From: Rhea pennata
Lineage: Eukaryota > Chordata > Aves > Rheiformes > Rheidae
DNA length: 64,000 nt
NCBI RefSeq assembly: GCF_028389875.1
Contig: NC_084669.1
Span: 35,440,731-35,504,730, forward strand
Direction of reading: 5' to 3'
Part shown: positions 25,001 through 35,286 of the stretch, piece by piece
Position numbering within the stretch: the first letter of the stretch is position 1
How the letters are laid out: each line of letters opens with the position of its first letter
Notes under the pieces: model-generated
The model's database searches: none
What the model was told of the DNA's origin: nothing
What the model saw: only the letters and a program-made list of their open reading frames with translations
Translations under genes and position numbers: made by a program

Positions 25001-28000
25001 GCAACTGAAGGTGAAATCTAGTTTTTTTTTGTTCTGACTGAACGAAGACTAAATATGTTCCTATCAGAAGGCCATTACACATTGGACTTCAGGTTGGTTG
25101 GTTGTCAGATAAAGACTGTGCTATAGATTTGTATCGTTTCTCCTTTTTGATTTAAAAGGGCACCCTCTTTACCCTTGCTTTAACTTTATTTCTGTGCACA
25201 TTTGCTGTGGGGCAGAATAAGATAAGCCCTTGCCTGTGCATCCACAGACGAAAATGAGGAAATAGCACTGAAACTTCCGTGTCCTTTGCCAAAATAAGTC
25301 ATTGAGAGCTGCTAAAATCTGAGGTTTTCAGCTGGCAGCCACAGCAGTAATGTGAACTGTTGTAATGCAGGTTGTTCCTAGATGTCCCAGATGTCCACCT
25401 GATGAGCCGCTTGCTATCATGAAGCCAGACATCGTGTTCTTTGGAGAGAACTTACCTGAGCAGTTCCACCGTGCCATGAAGTATGACAAAAATGAAGTTG
25501 ATCTCCTTATTGTTATTGGGTCCTCACTGAAAGTAAGACCAGTAGCATTGATTCCAAGTAAGTGACTATCTCTGATAATTTTACCTTCTAAAAAAATCGA
25601 TAAAAAATTAAAATTTGCAGTTAAGATTTCTAAGAAATGCTTTTCTCTTGGTTCAGAAAAGAAACTAGATTAGTCATCTGACTTTTTAAGATGAAATCTG
25701 ATTGTAAAGCTGACATGCAAAATGGACAAAGTAGAAAATTCAGAGTGCTTTTTCTAGACCCCTGGCAGAGTATAGATCTCAATGAAACTAAAATCTAAAA
25801 CATCACCTTTTTGAAACTTGAATGACTGTCTTAAGATTCAGTTAACTTCTGTCCATGTTGCAACACATTTTCAGAGTTACTTGAAACATTCAGAAAGTCT
25901 TATGTAGGACTTCAGAAGTCCAGATCTAGGTTTTTTAAGCTATGTTTAAGTATCTCAGGATTCTGAGCCATAGTTTATTTTAAAGTTGGAATTTAATGTT
26001 AAATAATGAGCAATGGGCACTGTATAGCACCCGACCATCTTGTATCCTTAGCTTTTAAAAATGATAAGGAAAAATACTTATACTAACATACATTATATTA
26101 AAAAAAAAAAAAAAAGGCAGCTCTTCAGAAAATACCATCACAAGTGATTTATTTGCCTCCTGAATGCAAAACTCGCTGGTACCACGGAAATCCTGCCCAG
26201 ATCTCAGCCTGAGAAAGCAAGCGCTTAACGCTATCAACTGGGAACGGAATCGTATCTGTGCTGTTTGTAGTAACATGCTCTGGGCGCTGCAAGAGGCAGA
26301 GCCTTCTGTTCAGGCTGATGGAAAACGTGAGGACTGGGAAGTTAGGATGCAGCACGCAAACCACTGCTCTGTCCCTGCCTTAGAACTGGATTTCATTAGT
26401 TGGGCATCCCAGGTCACCAAACAGGTGGGTTTTGGAACCCTACGTGTCAGACGTGGGTAGAGCAAACCTATGCAGCAGAGACTGTACCTGCAAGTATTTC
26501 AAGCTAATTAAGGGGATGTAATTTACCAGCAATATAATCTTCCTGTGGATTTAAGTACATGAAGTGAATGCACTCTTCATGCAATTCCTCTAAAGGATTA
26601 TAATACTGATTTTTAATTATCTTTTCAATACTTGATAAAACTTACTGATAGCAGTCAATACTTCTGTGCATAGATTTCTCAGTGATAGAGAAGAGGAACA
26701 CTTTTCACTGGAAAAAAATGGGGATGGGGGAAATCCAGGAAAATACAGTAGGCATAGCACCCACGGTTGTGGTTTTGGTAAATCTGAGATTTGCTTAGTT
26801 TATTCCTTAGTTTATTTGTATTAGTTTATATTTTGGTTTTGTTGCAAGTGAATATATAAAGACAACTCTGAGAAACTAAACCTTCTAAATAATTTGCTCA
26901 TAAAAGTAAAACTCTCTTAAACTTTTTTATGTATGCAGGTTCCATCCCCCATGAAGTGCCTCAGATCTTAATAAATAGGGAACCTTTGCCACATCTACAC
27001 TTTGACGTGGAGCTTCTTGGAGACTGTGATGTTATTATTAATGAATTATGTCAAAGGCTAGGTAGCGAATATACAAAACTGTGCTACAACTCAGTAAAAC
27101 TTTCTGAAATAACAGAAAAGCCTCCACGAACACAAAAGGAGCTTGACATGCACTCGTCTGAGTTACCACCTACCCCTTTAAACATTTCAGAAGACTCTGG
27201 TTCACCAGAAAGAATGACTCCGCCAGATACTTCCATGGTGCCCTCAGAACACCCAGCTGAATGCAAGGTAGAGAACTGTGATTCTCCCTCAGAAACTAAG
27301 GGGATCTGCACAGAGGAAAAGCTTCAGGACACACAGACATCCTCGGAGAGCCCTGAAAATACTAGTGAATTAATGAACTGTGAACCAATGAAGGAAAATG
27401 GATCCAACAATGGAGAAAATAATAGAGAAAAAAATGAAATATTGAGGAAGTGCTGGGTAAACAGATCTGCAAAAGAACAGATAAGCAAAAGGCTGGATGG
27501 TAAGTGTTATTTCAGTGTTTTGTATATTTTGATTTGGATGTGTATTCTGGACAAACTTTAAATCAATTGATAAGTTGTCCCTGGCATCAGAGTTTATGTG
27601 TTTTTTTTTTTTTCTCTTTTCTTTTAATCATTACTTCTGTTCAGGCAAGTGTCTACTGAAACAGTATATTTCACCACTATATAAGTTTTTTATTTGTTTT
27701 GGAGAAGCTAATAAGATTTTCTTGTAACTTGCGATAGTCTTTATAATGAATGATTGCATACTTCCCAGAAAAATAAAAGTTTAGGAGGTTGAAGTATCAA
27801 AAAAGTGGTGTTCTAACATTTTCAAAGGGATTTTCAGAAAAATTAGTGTGGTCCTCAAGTTTTAAGAAGCTGCTCACACTAGATTATAATTCTGCAAGGC
27901 AGCCATCTCGTGGAACCAAGTGATAAAGGCCCGATACCCATTATAAAGCAAATCCTACAACTGAACCAAGCACTTTTTGAAGGAAATCCTGGACTTGGCA

Positions 28001-28756
28001 AGGAAACCCACAGCTGTGCAGTCTGCTAACTGATGTGTAGGAGTGAGGAGGGGTACCTGAGTATTAAACTGCAACCTTCTAAAGCAAAGCTCCAATACCC
28101 CATGCAGTGGGTTCCAGTTCTGTTACAAATAATGGAAATCTAGCTGTGAATACAGTGCGTACCAGTGAAAAAAGTAGTTGAATATCGAAGTTGAAATGCT
28201 TTCTTCTATGCAAAGGGAGGAGGGACGGAGGGAATCCTTAGCTTTCCAGTGAAGCACTTGGTATGTACTGTTGCTAACAATACACTGCAAGAAATGGGTT
28301 TCTAATACTGGATTTGTCAGTTAAGTATCATTTTGAAAATGCATGTATGTAGATATTTTCTAACTAGAACTCTGCAACATTTTGTATGACAATAATTCAC
28401 TTCAGCTTTTCATTCACTCTTAAAATTATGTTTCAGGCACTCAGTATCTGTTTTTACCACCCAATCGCTATATTTTCCATGGTGCTGAGGTGTACTCAGA
28501 TTCTGAAGATGATATCATATCTTCTAGCTCTTGTGGTAGTAGTAGTGAAAGCGGCTCATGTCGTAGCCAGAGCTTAGATGTGGAAGAGGAGAGTGAGATA
28601 GAGGAGTTCTATAATGGCATAGAGGACGAGGATGCTCCGGAAAGAGAAGAGGAGCCTGGATTTGGGGAAGACGGAGTTGAGCAAGACGCAGCGGATGAAT
28701 CAGCTTATATAAATGAAGCCACGGGGACTGATCACCCAACAAGCAACAATTTGTAA
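7369..28756 (+). CDS. SIRT1: SIRT1, NAD-dependent protein deacetylase sirtuin-1 (whole gene, 9 coding exons)
   Basis: SIRT1 removes acetyl groups from histones and factors such as p53, FOXO and PGC-1alpha, using NAD and releasing O-acetyl-ADP-ribose and nicotinamide; it is mainly nuclear. Coding exons are 7369-7825, 10085-10201, 11642-11883, 13208-13360, 16201-16348, 20975-21054, 25371-25557, 26939-27499 and 28437-28756. All junctions are GT-AG, the phases agree, and the sum is 2265 bases (754 residues plus stop; human has 747). The core is nearly identical to human: NAD-binding [21 protein letters not shown] (split here as GAG at 270-272 and [12 protein letters not shown] after it), QNID near 354-357, catalytic His372 (human His363), zinc cysteines 380, 383, 404 and 407 (human 371, 374, 395, 398), and a C-terminal activating segment with EVYSDSEDD. 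The N-terminus is low-complexity and diverged. The start is set by the MAD opening and a good Kozak context (caagATGG). Confidence 0.96.
7826..10084 (+). other. SIRT1: SIRT1 intron 1
   Basis: Starts GTGAGC inside the CpG island and ends TCTTGCAG. It contains a 27-base A-run (8110-8136) and T-rich stretches; no gene is seen in it. Confidence 0.85.
8110..8136. repeat. Poly(A) run, 27 bases
   Basis: Uninterrupted A-run in SIRT1 intron 1. No retroposed gene body or target duplication was recognised next to it. Confidence 0.9.
10085..10201 (+). CDS. SIRT1: SIRT1 coding exon 2 (residues 153-191)
   Basis: Encodes [20 protein letters not shown] followed by an acidic EDD and [14 protein letters not shown], closely matching human exon 2. 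Acceptor TCTTGCAG, donor ATAG|GTAGAA; 117 bases, phase 1 at both ends. This is the segment just before the allosteric, activator-binding helical bundle. Confidence 0.97.
10202..11641 (+). other. SIRT1: SIRT1 intron 2
   Basis: AT-rich intron with T-runs near 11042-11095 and an A-run near 11449-11466. No other feature seen. Confidence 0.85.
11642..11883 (+). CDS. SIRT1: SIRT1 coding exon 3 (residues 192-272)
   Basis: Encodes [19 protein letters not shown], then [17 protein letters not shown], the basic [12 protein letters not shown] segment, and the start of the Rossmann fold ending TGAG. It covers the N-terminal activator-binding domain, including the Glu of the IPPPELDD region. Human has Arg in LLQERKK where this gene has Cys (LLQECKK). 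Donor GGG|GTATGT, phase 0. Confidence 0.97.
11884..13207 (+). other. SIRT1: SIRT1 intron 3
   Basis: AT-rich intron carrying the A-run plus (TA)n microsatellite at 13029-13068. No gene seen. Confidence 0.85.
13029..13068. repeat. A17 run followed by (TA)n microsatellite
   Basis: A-run at 13029-13045 followed by about eleven or twelve TA units. It is close upstream of SIRT1 exon 4. Confidence 0.9.
13208..13360 (+). CDS. SIRT1: SIRT1 coding exon 4 (residues 273-323)
   Basis: Encodes [20 protein letters not shown], the cofactor-binding loop with the GIPDFRS sirtuin signature, through [18 protein letters not shown] to FFKFAK. It is 153 bases, as in human, phase 0 on both sides, acceptor TTTCAG and donor AAAG|GTACGG. 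Confidence 0.97.
13361..16200 (+). other. SIRT1: SIRT1 intron 4
   Basis: 2.8 kb of AT-rich intron without recognisable genes or repeats. The short open frames on both strands have no family resemblance. Confidence 0.8.
16201..16348 (+). CDS. SIRT1: SIRT1 coding exon 5 (residues 324-372)
   Basis: Encodes [38 protein letters not shown] and [11 protein letters not shown], ending with catalytic His372, the base that activates the ribose hydroxyl. The Asn and Asp of QNID contact NAD. Donor ATG|GTTAGT, phase 1. Confidence 0.97.
17512..17601 (-). repeat. Diverged direct repeat, copy A
   Basis: Aligns without gaps to 18083-18172, with 64 of 90 bases equal by hand count. Read on the minus strand both copies stay open and share N-L-x-A-x-x-T-A-x-x-L-E-x-x-F-x-S and D-T-S-I-x-S. 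The family is not recognised. Confidence 0.65.
18083..18172 (-). repeat. Diverged direct repeat, copy B
   Basis: Second copy, 571 bases from copy A. On the minus strand it reads [20 protein letters not shown] and then an [10 protein letters not shown]-like end. It overlaps the end of the 80-codon frame at 18157-18399 in another frame. Confidence 0.65.
18157..18399 (-). pseudogene. Possible decayed coding fragment, unidentified
   Basis: An 80-codon minus-strand frame inside SIRT1 intron 5, starting [20 protein letters not shown] and rich in Ser, Thr and charged residues. It lies directly upstream, on the minus strand, of repeat copy B in a different frame, as a frameshifted fossil would. It may be a relic of a retroelement gag-like gene, but no family was recognised, and chance is possible. 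Confidence 0.3.
20975..21054 (+). CDS. SIRT1: SIRT1 coding exon 6 (residues 373-399)
   Basis: Encodes [20 protein letters not shown] and RGDIFNQ. The CLIC pair (Cys380, Cys383) is the first half of the structural zinc site. It is 80 bases, as expected, with acceptor CCCCTCAG and donor TCAG|GTAAAA. Confidence 0.97.
21055..25370 (+). other. SIRT1: SIRT1 intron 6
   Basis: 4.3-kb intron. It contains a C-run near 21969-21979 and, at 24027-24278, an 84-codon open minus-strand frame without a close start. No functional gene seen. Confidence 0.75.
24027..24278 (-). pseudogene. Possible decayed coding fragment, unidentified
   Basis: 84 sense codons between a TAA at 24279-24281 and a TGA at 24024-24026 on the minus strand. 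The product is Lys/Arg/Pro/Ser-rich and includes [17 protein letters not shown] and [16 protein letters not shown]. No ATG lies at its beginning. It looks more protein-like than its surroundings, perhaps a retroelement relic, but the family is unknown. Confidence 0.25.
25371..25557 (+). CDS. SIRT1: SIRT1 coding exon 7 (residues 400-461)
   Basis: Encodes [20 protein letters not shown], then [16 protein letters not shown], and [20 protein letters not shown]. The CPRC pair (Cys404, Cys407) completes the zinc site, FGENLP lines the substrate groove, and GSSLKV contacts NAD. Acceptor AATGCAG, donor CCAA|GTAAGT, phase 1. Confidence 0.97.
25558..26938 (+). other. SIRT1: SIRT1 intron 7
   Basis: 1.4-kb intron with a short A-run near 26100-26115. 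A 98-codon plus-strand frame (26164-26460) has no homology that I recognise. Confidence 0.8.
26939..27499 (+). CDS. SIRT1: SIRT1 coding exon 8 (residues 462-648)
   Basis: Finishes the catalytic domain ([38 protein letters not shown]), then a disordered Ser/Pro/Glu-rich tail with [20 protein letters not shown] and [20 protein letters not shown]. It ends at [11 protein letters not shown], the start of the C-terminal regulatory segment that folds back on the catalytic domain. 561 bases, acceptor TATGCAG, donor GATG|GTAAGT, phase 1. Confidence 0.96.
27500..28436 (+). other. SIRT1: SIRT1 intron 8
   Basis: Short AT-rich intron with a T-run near 27600-27613. Nothing else seen. Confidence 0.85.
28437..28756 (+). 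CDS. SIRT1: SIRT1 coding exon 9 (residues 649-754 and stop)
   Basis: Encodes [20 protein letters not shown], then [20 protein letters not shown], and an acidic [20 protein letters not shown] tail, ending in NNL before TAA at 28754-28756. The first part is the regulatory segment needed for full activity in human SIRT1. Acceptor TTTCAG. Confidence 0.96.
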
Positions 28757-28915
28757 AGTAATCACTGACAGGTTACAGGAACTTTCCACCAGCATTAGGA
28801 GCTTTGGCATGTCAGAATGAATGTTTACGTCTGAATTTAGAGCAACAGAACCATAAGGATGTAGTGTTTATAAACAACTAAAACAGATTTTCATGCTTAG
28901 TTTTTTACCTTTTTC

Positions 28916-28921
28916 AATAAA
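28916..28921 (+). promoter_or_regulatory. SIRT1: Proximal poly(A) signal AATAAA
   Basis: Canonical hexamer 160 bases after the SIRT1 stop codon, in TTTCAATAAAATT. Use would give a very short 3' UTR. Confidence 0.55.
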
Positions 28922-30120
28922 ATTCTATTACTGCACACTCAACACTAACTCATCTTTTTCTTTTTTTGTAAGGTACTAAGAATATCTAAGCAATTGTCAC
29001 TATGTTCACTTTTAAGTTTATCTGTCTGATCAGGCATCCATGTATATAATACATATTTTTGCTTAATGAATTTCAGCTTATATTATTTTAAAAAGTTTTT
29101 TGAAAAAGCCATTGGAATGTTAAACTAATATAAAGGGAACAGCTAATTTAGACCAAAGAATGGTATTTTTACACCTCTTGCTTTGTAACAGTTTGGTTTA
29201 TTTAAAACCTTATGCTTCTGCTAAACTTTTCATTCTTGCATAGTCTGTCATTAAACACTGGCATTTTCTAAGACTGACTGTGGCAGCTAATTTTTGCTTT
29301 AGCAGTTACTTTGTATGTTTGAGACATACTTAAATGTGAGTAGATAGTTAAAAATGGAAACAAGACAGTGAGCACTTGAAAAAGCCTGTTTTTGAGACTG
29401 ATCAAAAAGTGCTGTGAAAAACACATCATGCTTAAGTTACTGAGTTTAATACTTCCTGTGGACATGAAGCAATGTTGACATTGGCTCCTCAGCTATTATT
29501 ATACTGGCATTTTAAACAAAATGGATCCCCTACAGTAGAAGTTTCTTATGCTGTATAAAGGAATAGTGCAGCTTGCATAAAAATAGCTTTTGATAAAACT
29601 GTCAAGGTTCTAAGATGCAAGCTCGACCAAGTTGAGAATAGTATTGCTAGCAAAGTATGAGAGGGAGCAAAAAAAAACCCCTCTTTTATGTATTTATTGA
29701 TGATAAACAGGTGAACTAGCTTAAATATCAAAAACCTCTGCTTATACTGGTAAGTGGATGAAGTGCAGATTAATAACCTGACTTGGGGAACACAGTTTTG
29801 AGGACATGATCTCCAGCTGGGAAAATTATTTTCCACCTGCTAGTTCCACCTTGCATATTAAAAGCAAAGCAGCTACTGAAAATTACTACATTGTATCTTT
29901 GAGTGCTAGGCTGCCTTAAAACTGGATGTTGCAATTTTTCAAGGGCAGATTATTTCCAAGCCTTTAGAAACTATTTTATAAAATTGCACAGCGCAGTAGT
30001 AAGTGAAACCGCATTTTTCTATAAACCACTTTTTCAACATTGGCCCAAACGAACTCTACAGCTGTAGATTATTCATAGACTTTGCTTTAATATTTATTAT
30101 ATTTTGGAAGATGTATAGTA

Positions 30121-30171
30121 GCTGTTCTTTGAACATTAAGATACAACATTTAATAAATATTTAAGAACAGC
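30121..30171 (+). other. Potential hairpin enclosing an AATAAA in the SIRT1 3' UTR
   Basis: GCTGTTCTT (30121-30129) pairs perfectly with AAGAACAGC (30163-30171), leaving a 33-base loop that contains AATAAA at 30152-30157. Confidence 0.5.
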
Positions 30172-30509
30172 CTTCTCCATTCATCTAAAAATGCTGGCAT
30201 GTTGTCTCTTTGTCCAAATTTAATACAGCTCTTATTTGGCTACACTAAAGAATGCAATATGTTTAGTTTTCACTTGCATGTCACAATGTATTAGTTTGTG
30301 CTATAGGAGATATTTTAAATTGAAATACTTTGTTTTAAATTATTTTTACAGTGAGGATTGTTTTCTGCTCTTTTATATTGTATATAGTGTCTTTTATGTA
30401 ATCTACTGGCATATGTTTTGTAGAAGACTTTAAAATGACTGGCTATCTTCCTGCAACTTTTGAAATACAAAACCAGTGTTTTATACTTGTATGCTCTGTT
30501 CTAAAGTCT

Positions 30510-30515
30510 ATTAAA
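30510..30515 (+). promoter_or_regulatory. SIRT1: Distal poly(A) signal ATTAAA
   Basis: ATTAAA in GTCTATTAAAATTGTCATTTG, followed by a TG-rich CTCTGGTTTCTGTC element. It is the likely main 3' end of SIRT1. Confidence 0.65.
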
Positions 30516-30638
30516 ATTGTCATTTGATCTCTGGTTTCTGTCAATTCGTATTTTAAACCTTACCTTAACAAAAGAGGCCCTAAGAAGTCAAGATGTATCT
30601 TAGCTAATATTAAGTAAAGCATTTTACTTTAGGTATCA

Positions 30639-30642
<4 letters not shown>

Positions 30643-30669
<27 letters not shown>
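30643..30669. repeat. Poly(A) run, 27 bases
   Basis: Uninterrupted A-run just past the SIRT1 3' end. Confidence 0.9.
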
Positions 30670-30673
<4 letters not shown>

Positions 30674-32136
30674 CTCCTCTTACTGGCCCCTTGAGGAAAA
30701 AGTCCAAGTGAAGCTATCTATCTGCACTGTTTTCAGGAAAATGATTTTTTTAATCACAATGTAATTGTCTTTCAGAAAATTACTTGCTTCCTTCCAAGCA
30801 TTTAAGTGACCAGTGATGTTCCTTTCTGCCAGCATTCCTGCCCCTCCATGCTCTCCCTAGCCCTGAGCTGCCTCCATGTTCAGCCCTCGCTGCTCCCACC
30901 CCAGGCTAAGAGCTGCATCCAGGAGAGCCCTGCACCGAGACCTCCCAGCCTTCCACTCCGCAGAGTGGAGATGCCTTCTTGAAATAGTGTACTTTAACTG
31001 CAGCTTGAGCACCTAATTTTATCAAAAGGTAAATGATGGGGATGAGGGAATGTTTGCTATCACAGCTCTTTGTTACCTGTAAGTATTCAGCATCTTAGAT
31101 GAATTTTTTCTGGAAGCTTGGAAGAGCACATTCAGTTCTGGTTGTCATTTAGTCACCTTCTTTTAGGGTTTCAGTTCTACAGAATTTGTATTAATTCCTT
31201 TTGAAAGTATCTTAACACTTTCAGTATTTATATTAAATGGGCATACTGAAAAAGAAAGTAAAAGCATGTGTTTGATGATACATTGTCATATCCTCCCCTC
31301 CACCTTTTCAATACTACCTTGTTTTGATGTATTAGGTACATGTTGAGCTTGCAGAAGTATTTTGAGTATATAAAATAAGTCAATATTTAAAGCCATGAAA
31401 TAAGTTTTCCTTAATGGCTATATGTTCTCTAAGAGTCTATCTTGATTCCAATACATTTTTAATTAGTGATTCTGATTATGAACAATACACAATATGTTTA
31501 TTAAATGTATGGTATTAACATGTCAAATGACCTCAAATTAAGAGGGGCCCTAAGTGCACAGAATTCAAATGAAATCAGAAGCAAACAAAGTTTTGGAAAA
31601 AGGAAGAATATATGGTTCAATACTCTGTGCTTAAATACAGCATCAGAACAGTAAAGTAACTGCAGTGATGTGCATAATATACCTATCTCTAGAGTGATCA
31701 GAGAATAAGATTCAGTATCAAAATGCAGAATTTCAACAATACTAGTGAAATTACCATCACAGATGGTAACAGAAACAACTGGCCATATCGACATAACAGA
31801 AGGTTTGAAACTAGCTATGACAAATCAAGAAAAGCCCTGGAGTCATAGCAGTACCCTTAACATGCTGTCTCGTTGCTCAGTAGTTTTAAAAAGACACAGG
31901 AGCTGCGAGGACTTGCTAGGAAAAGAACACGCAAGACGCCCAACGTTCCCGCAGCCCTGCAAGTCTCCGACGACCCTGTGTGAAAGCTGCAAGCTTTCCA
32001 ACCCGGGACAGAAACAAGGTGTAGAGAAGCGTACAGGGAGGCATGAGATACAGCAAAAGATTAAACAGAATCTGAGACTCCATAGGAAAGGACCAACTTG
32101 GGGATGATAAGATTCGATGCACTGTATAACCATCTT

Positions 32137-32160
32137 AAAAAAAAAAAAAAAAAAAAAAAA
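32137..32160. repeat. Poly(A) run, 24 bases
   Basis: Uninterrupted A-run in the SIRT1-HERC4 spacer. Confidence 0.9.
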
Positions 32161-32890
32161 GCACGAAGAGAGTCACTATTTACTACTGCAGCAGGAAGCC
32201 CAAGGCGCACATGTTCAGTGGAACAGCATGAAGAAAAGCAGAGTGAGCTAAAGACACTGTCAATGCACACTGAAATCGTGGCACCCATTGCCCCAGGACG
32301 CTGCGAGCTCTCAGCAGATGGATTCACAGAGGACGGGTCTGGTGACGGTCCTCTAGCAGTCAAAGGGAATACCGAGGAGGATTCCCACCTGCTCTTTTCC
32401 CACATACTCACCTACAAGTGCCTGGACCATGCCACCAGTGGCAACAGTTTGTATCTTGCTGTGACCCATGAAATATCTCAAGTGAAATACAAACAGTTGT
32501 CCCACAGAGTTGTGCTACATCTCTTTACGTTGGATGTTTTAAATGAGACTAAGCAAACATTTGCAAGGTGTATGTTCGTCCTGCCTCGAAGGTGGTGAAA
32601 GTGGACGACCATAAGCCTTGTGAAGACTAAGCTCCTTAAAAGATGCAAATCTGAGCACATCATGGCCATGGGACTGCTGGGTTTACTCCCAAGGAACAAG
32701 ACCCCTCTCCCACCCCGCCCTGGTGCTGCAGCTCCCCATCCTCAGGTCCCTACACTCCCAACCCAGCACCAGCATTACTTGTGAAGGAGCTGCTGACAAC
32801 CAGCTACATACAAAATACAGATTAGATTAGTAGTAGTTCTACTAAGTGAATGAAATTTTGAAAACAAAAAACCACAGCATACATGTTTGG

Positions 32891-32913
32891 TTTTTTTTTT
32901 TTTTTTTTTTTTT
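32891..32913. repeat. Poly(T) run, 23 bases
   Basis: Uninterrupted T-run in the SIRT1-HERC4 spacer. Confidence 0.9.
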
Positions 32914-35265
32914 GGACACTGTATTATTACTACTCTCAACATTCTCAAATTGGAAAGCAGTGCTTCTAAGCAGAAACTTCTGCTGAAGAAAACCATCTTT
33001 TCAACAGTACACAGAGGGCCTGGGATGAATCCCCAACAGCCTCCAGTAACTCAACTGCTTACAGCAACAAACCTGTCCTGCTGCAGCTGAACCCCTCTCA
33101 GCCAATGCTATAAAATACTGTGCTTAGCATTACTTACTGCTTGCAGAGGAGACTCAGGAACCAGCTGGAGAAGACAGGTTGCATCCCCACACCTAGTGTG
33201 CACTCATATGTCTGCCCACTCATCCCTCTGTCCATCCCCCACGCAGCACCCCAGCTATCCTCCCTAATAGGAGCAAGCCATGGAGCTATCAAGGAGGGAC
33301 TGGGGGCCCTCAGTGCTGGTAACGGCCTTCAGTTGTGAGAAGTGCAGCTTGCCAACACACATCAGCTGTGCAGAACCTAATTCCTAACAGGCTTTTGGGA
33401 CTACACCATCCTCAGCATTACAGCATTCAAGATGGCATTAACCTCAGGAAAACGAGGCTGGTTACCTAGAGGTTATTCATCAGCTGGGAAAATTTTTTCA
33501 ACCTGGCATCATGTTCTTCAGATGAGAATGCAATGACAACAGAGCACCAGATCCTGCTGGCTGCAAAGATCCGTCAGTTGGAAGAGCAGATGTTGCCATG
33601 TAAGCTAACGTGCAAAGCAGTGCACACAGGTGAGCAGGGAGCCTGGCTCAGGGGCTCCAGCACCACCCCGCATTGCAGGCGCTCCTTGCAGAATAAGCCC
33701 CTTTTTCTGCAGCACTTTCTCAGGAGCTGCTACATGTCCACATTCCCTGTGTCAGTCAAATCCCTGAGCTCATTTTCTGGACAATACTACCAGCCTTCAA
33801 CAGAGTTGCAATGAGGTAGAAATGTTCTGGGCTACTTTGAGATTTGCAGATGAACAGGGAGGTGCCTCGTTCTTAGCCCAGTCTTAAAAACCCTGCAAGA
33901 TACTGGACTAAAGAGAGCCAGCTTGGCCCAGTACAACTTTTTGTTAGGTATTAACACATTGCTGCAGAGCTGCGAACAGAACATGGCTGCTCTGTTCATG
34001 GGCAACACGCAGCTCCCCAGACTGTTGTAGGTCTCTTCCACCTACTCCCTCACAAAAAGACACTATTTATCTCCCTTGTGTCTGCAGTTACTCCCTCGCT
34101 TTACTTCTTGCCAATTTAATCTCAGCAGCTGGGAGCGTGAGAGCATTCATTTCATGCCAGTGGATACCAGCCTCCAGCTTCCTAAGACACAAGGCACAGC
34201 TCCCAGGGTACGTGAGCACAGGCACAAGGAAGTGCACCCGCAAGGCCTCTGTGCAGGATTAAGCCACAAATAATTAAATTAGCTTCACCCCTAAAACTAT
34301 TCAAAGACCTAACAAATACAGCTTCTAGAAGAAGTTATTTTTTGCTTGCTGTCTGCCACCCCTGGCCCTGTTAAGGCAAAAAGCCAGTATATTTGCACAA
34401 AAAAAATAAATAATAATAAAAAAAAAACTTTATTTTCTGAAGTATTCCCTACTCAATCTGAACTCAAGCACTTCTGCATTCACCTAATGTTGATATTTTT
34501 CCCCCCCAACAAAATTCCTTATGTAACCAGAGATGTAAGGAAAAGCTGTGAGCACTTACAGAGGTTCATATATGCTCATGAAAATGCATTACACAGTGTA
34601 TAGGATTCAGGTACTCTGCGCATGACCAATTGCTAAGACTAGCCTGAAGCTTTGGTGAGGTAAAAAAAACATTGTCACTACTACCAGACACACTGAACTA
34701 TCCTGAACATACTTGCTCTGTAGTTCATATCAGGAACAAGATCTGTAGAGCCTCATTTTCTTCTCTAGTAACTCTGAGACTGATACACATGTGTTTGGCT
34801 AAAAAACTGCTTACTGCTACCCCAGGTCACCTAGGTCCTTTGATCACGCTTCTGTTACCAGTGACAAATCGTAACTTTGCTGTTTTGTAAAGGAACTGTA
34901 CAGTACGTTCAAATCCAAAGGATATGCAGTAACTCAGATTGTTTAGCCCATTGGTAGTAAGAGCTCAGTTGGTCACATCTGTACATGCTAGAAATATGCA
35001 GAGGTCACTTATGTGCATTTTACTGTCACAGCTGGTTTTAGAAGCCCTGTTTTCCTTAGTTGTGTTGTGTTCAGCACAGGATATCAGCTCAATAGCTCTG
35101 CATCAGTGCAGAAACAGAGCGCCAGAGGTTGGTCCAGTTAAAAGTTTTGGCATATTCCGTTTGCAGAAAAGAAGTTAAAAGAGAATTGGTGGCACAGGAG
35201 TATGTTAACTAAGAACTCGGTTCTTGTCTGCAGGCATTGTGCATAGGCTGCTTTCCTACTCCCTC

Positions 35266-35286
35266 AAAAAAAAAAAAAAAAAAAAA
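35266..35286. repeat. Poly(A) run, 21 bases
   Basis: Uninterrupted A-run in the SIRT1-HERC4 spacer. Confidence 0.9.

Larger units (their letters stand above)
28757..30535 (+). other. SIRT1: SIRT1 3' UTR
   Basis: AU-rich untranslated region with poly(A) signals at 28916-28921, 30152-30157 and 30510-30515. The distal one gives a 1.8-kb UTR, similar to human SIRT1. Two UGUAUAUA Pumilio-type motifs lie at 29041-29048 and 30379-30386. I found no perfect CACTGCC miR-34 seed match by eye. Confidence 0.7.

Noticed and set aside
26164-26460. 98-codon plus-strand frame in SIRT1 intron 7
   Set aside because: No recognised domain, low similarity to anything known, and a competing minus-strand frame; a retained-intron product is possible but unsupported.
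31745-32598. Open frames of 96-166 codons on both strands around a poly(A) run
   Set aside because: They overlap each other on opposite strands, read through the homopolymer as poly-Lys or poly-Phe, and resemble no known protein.
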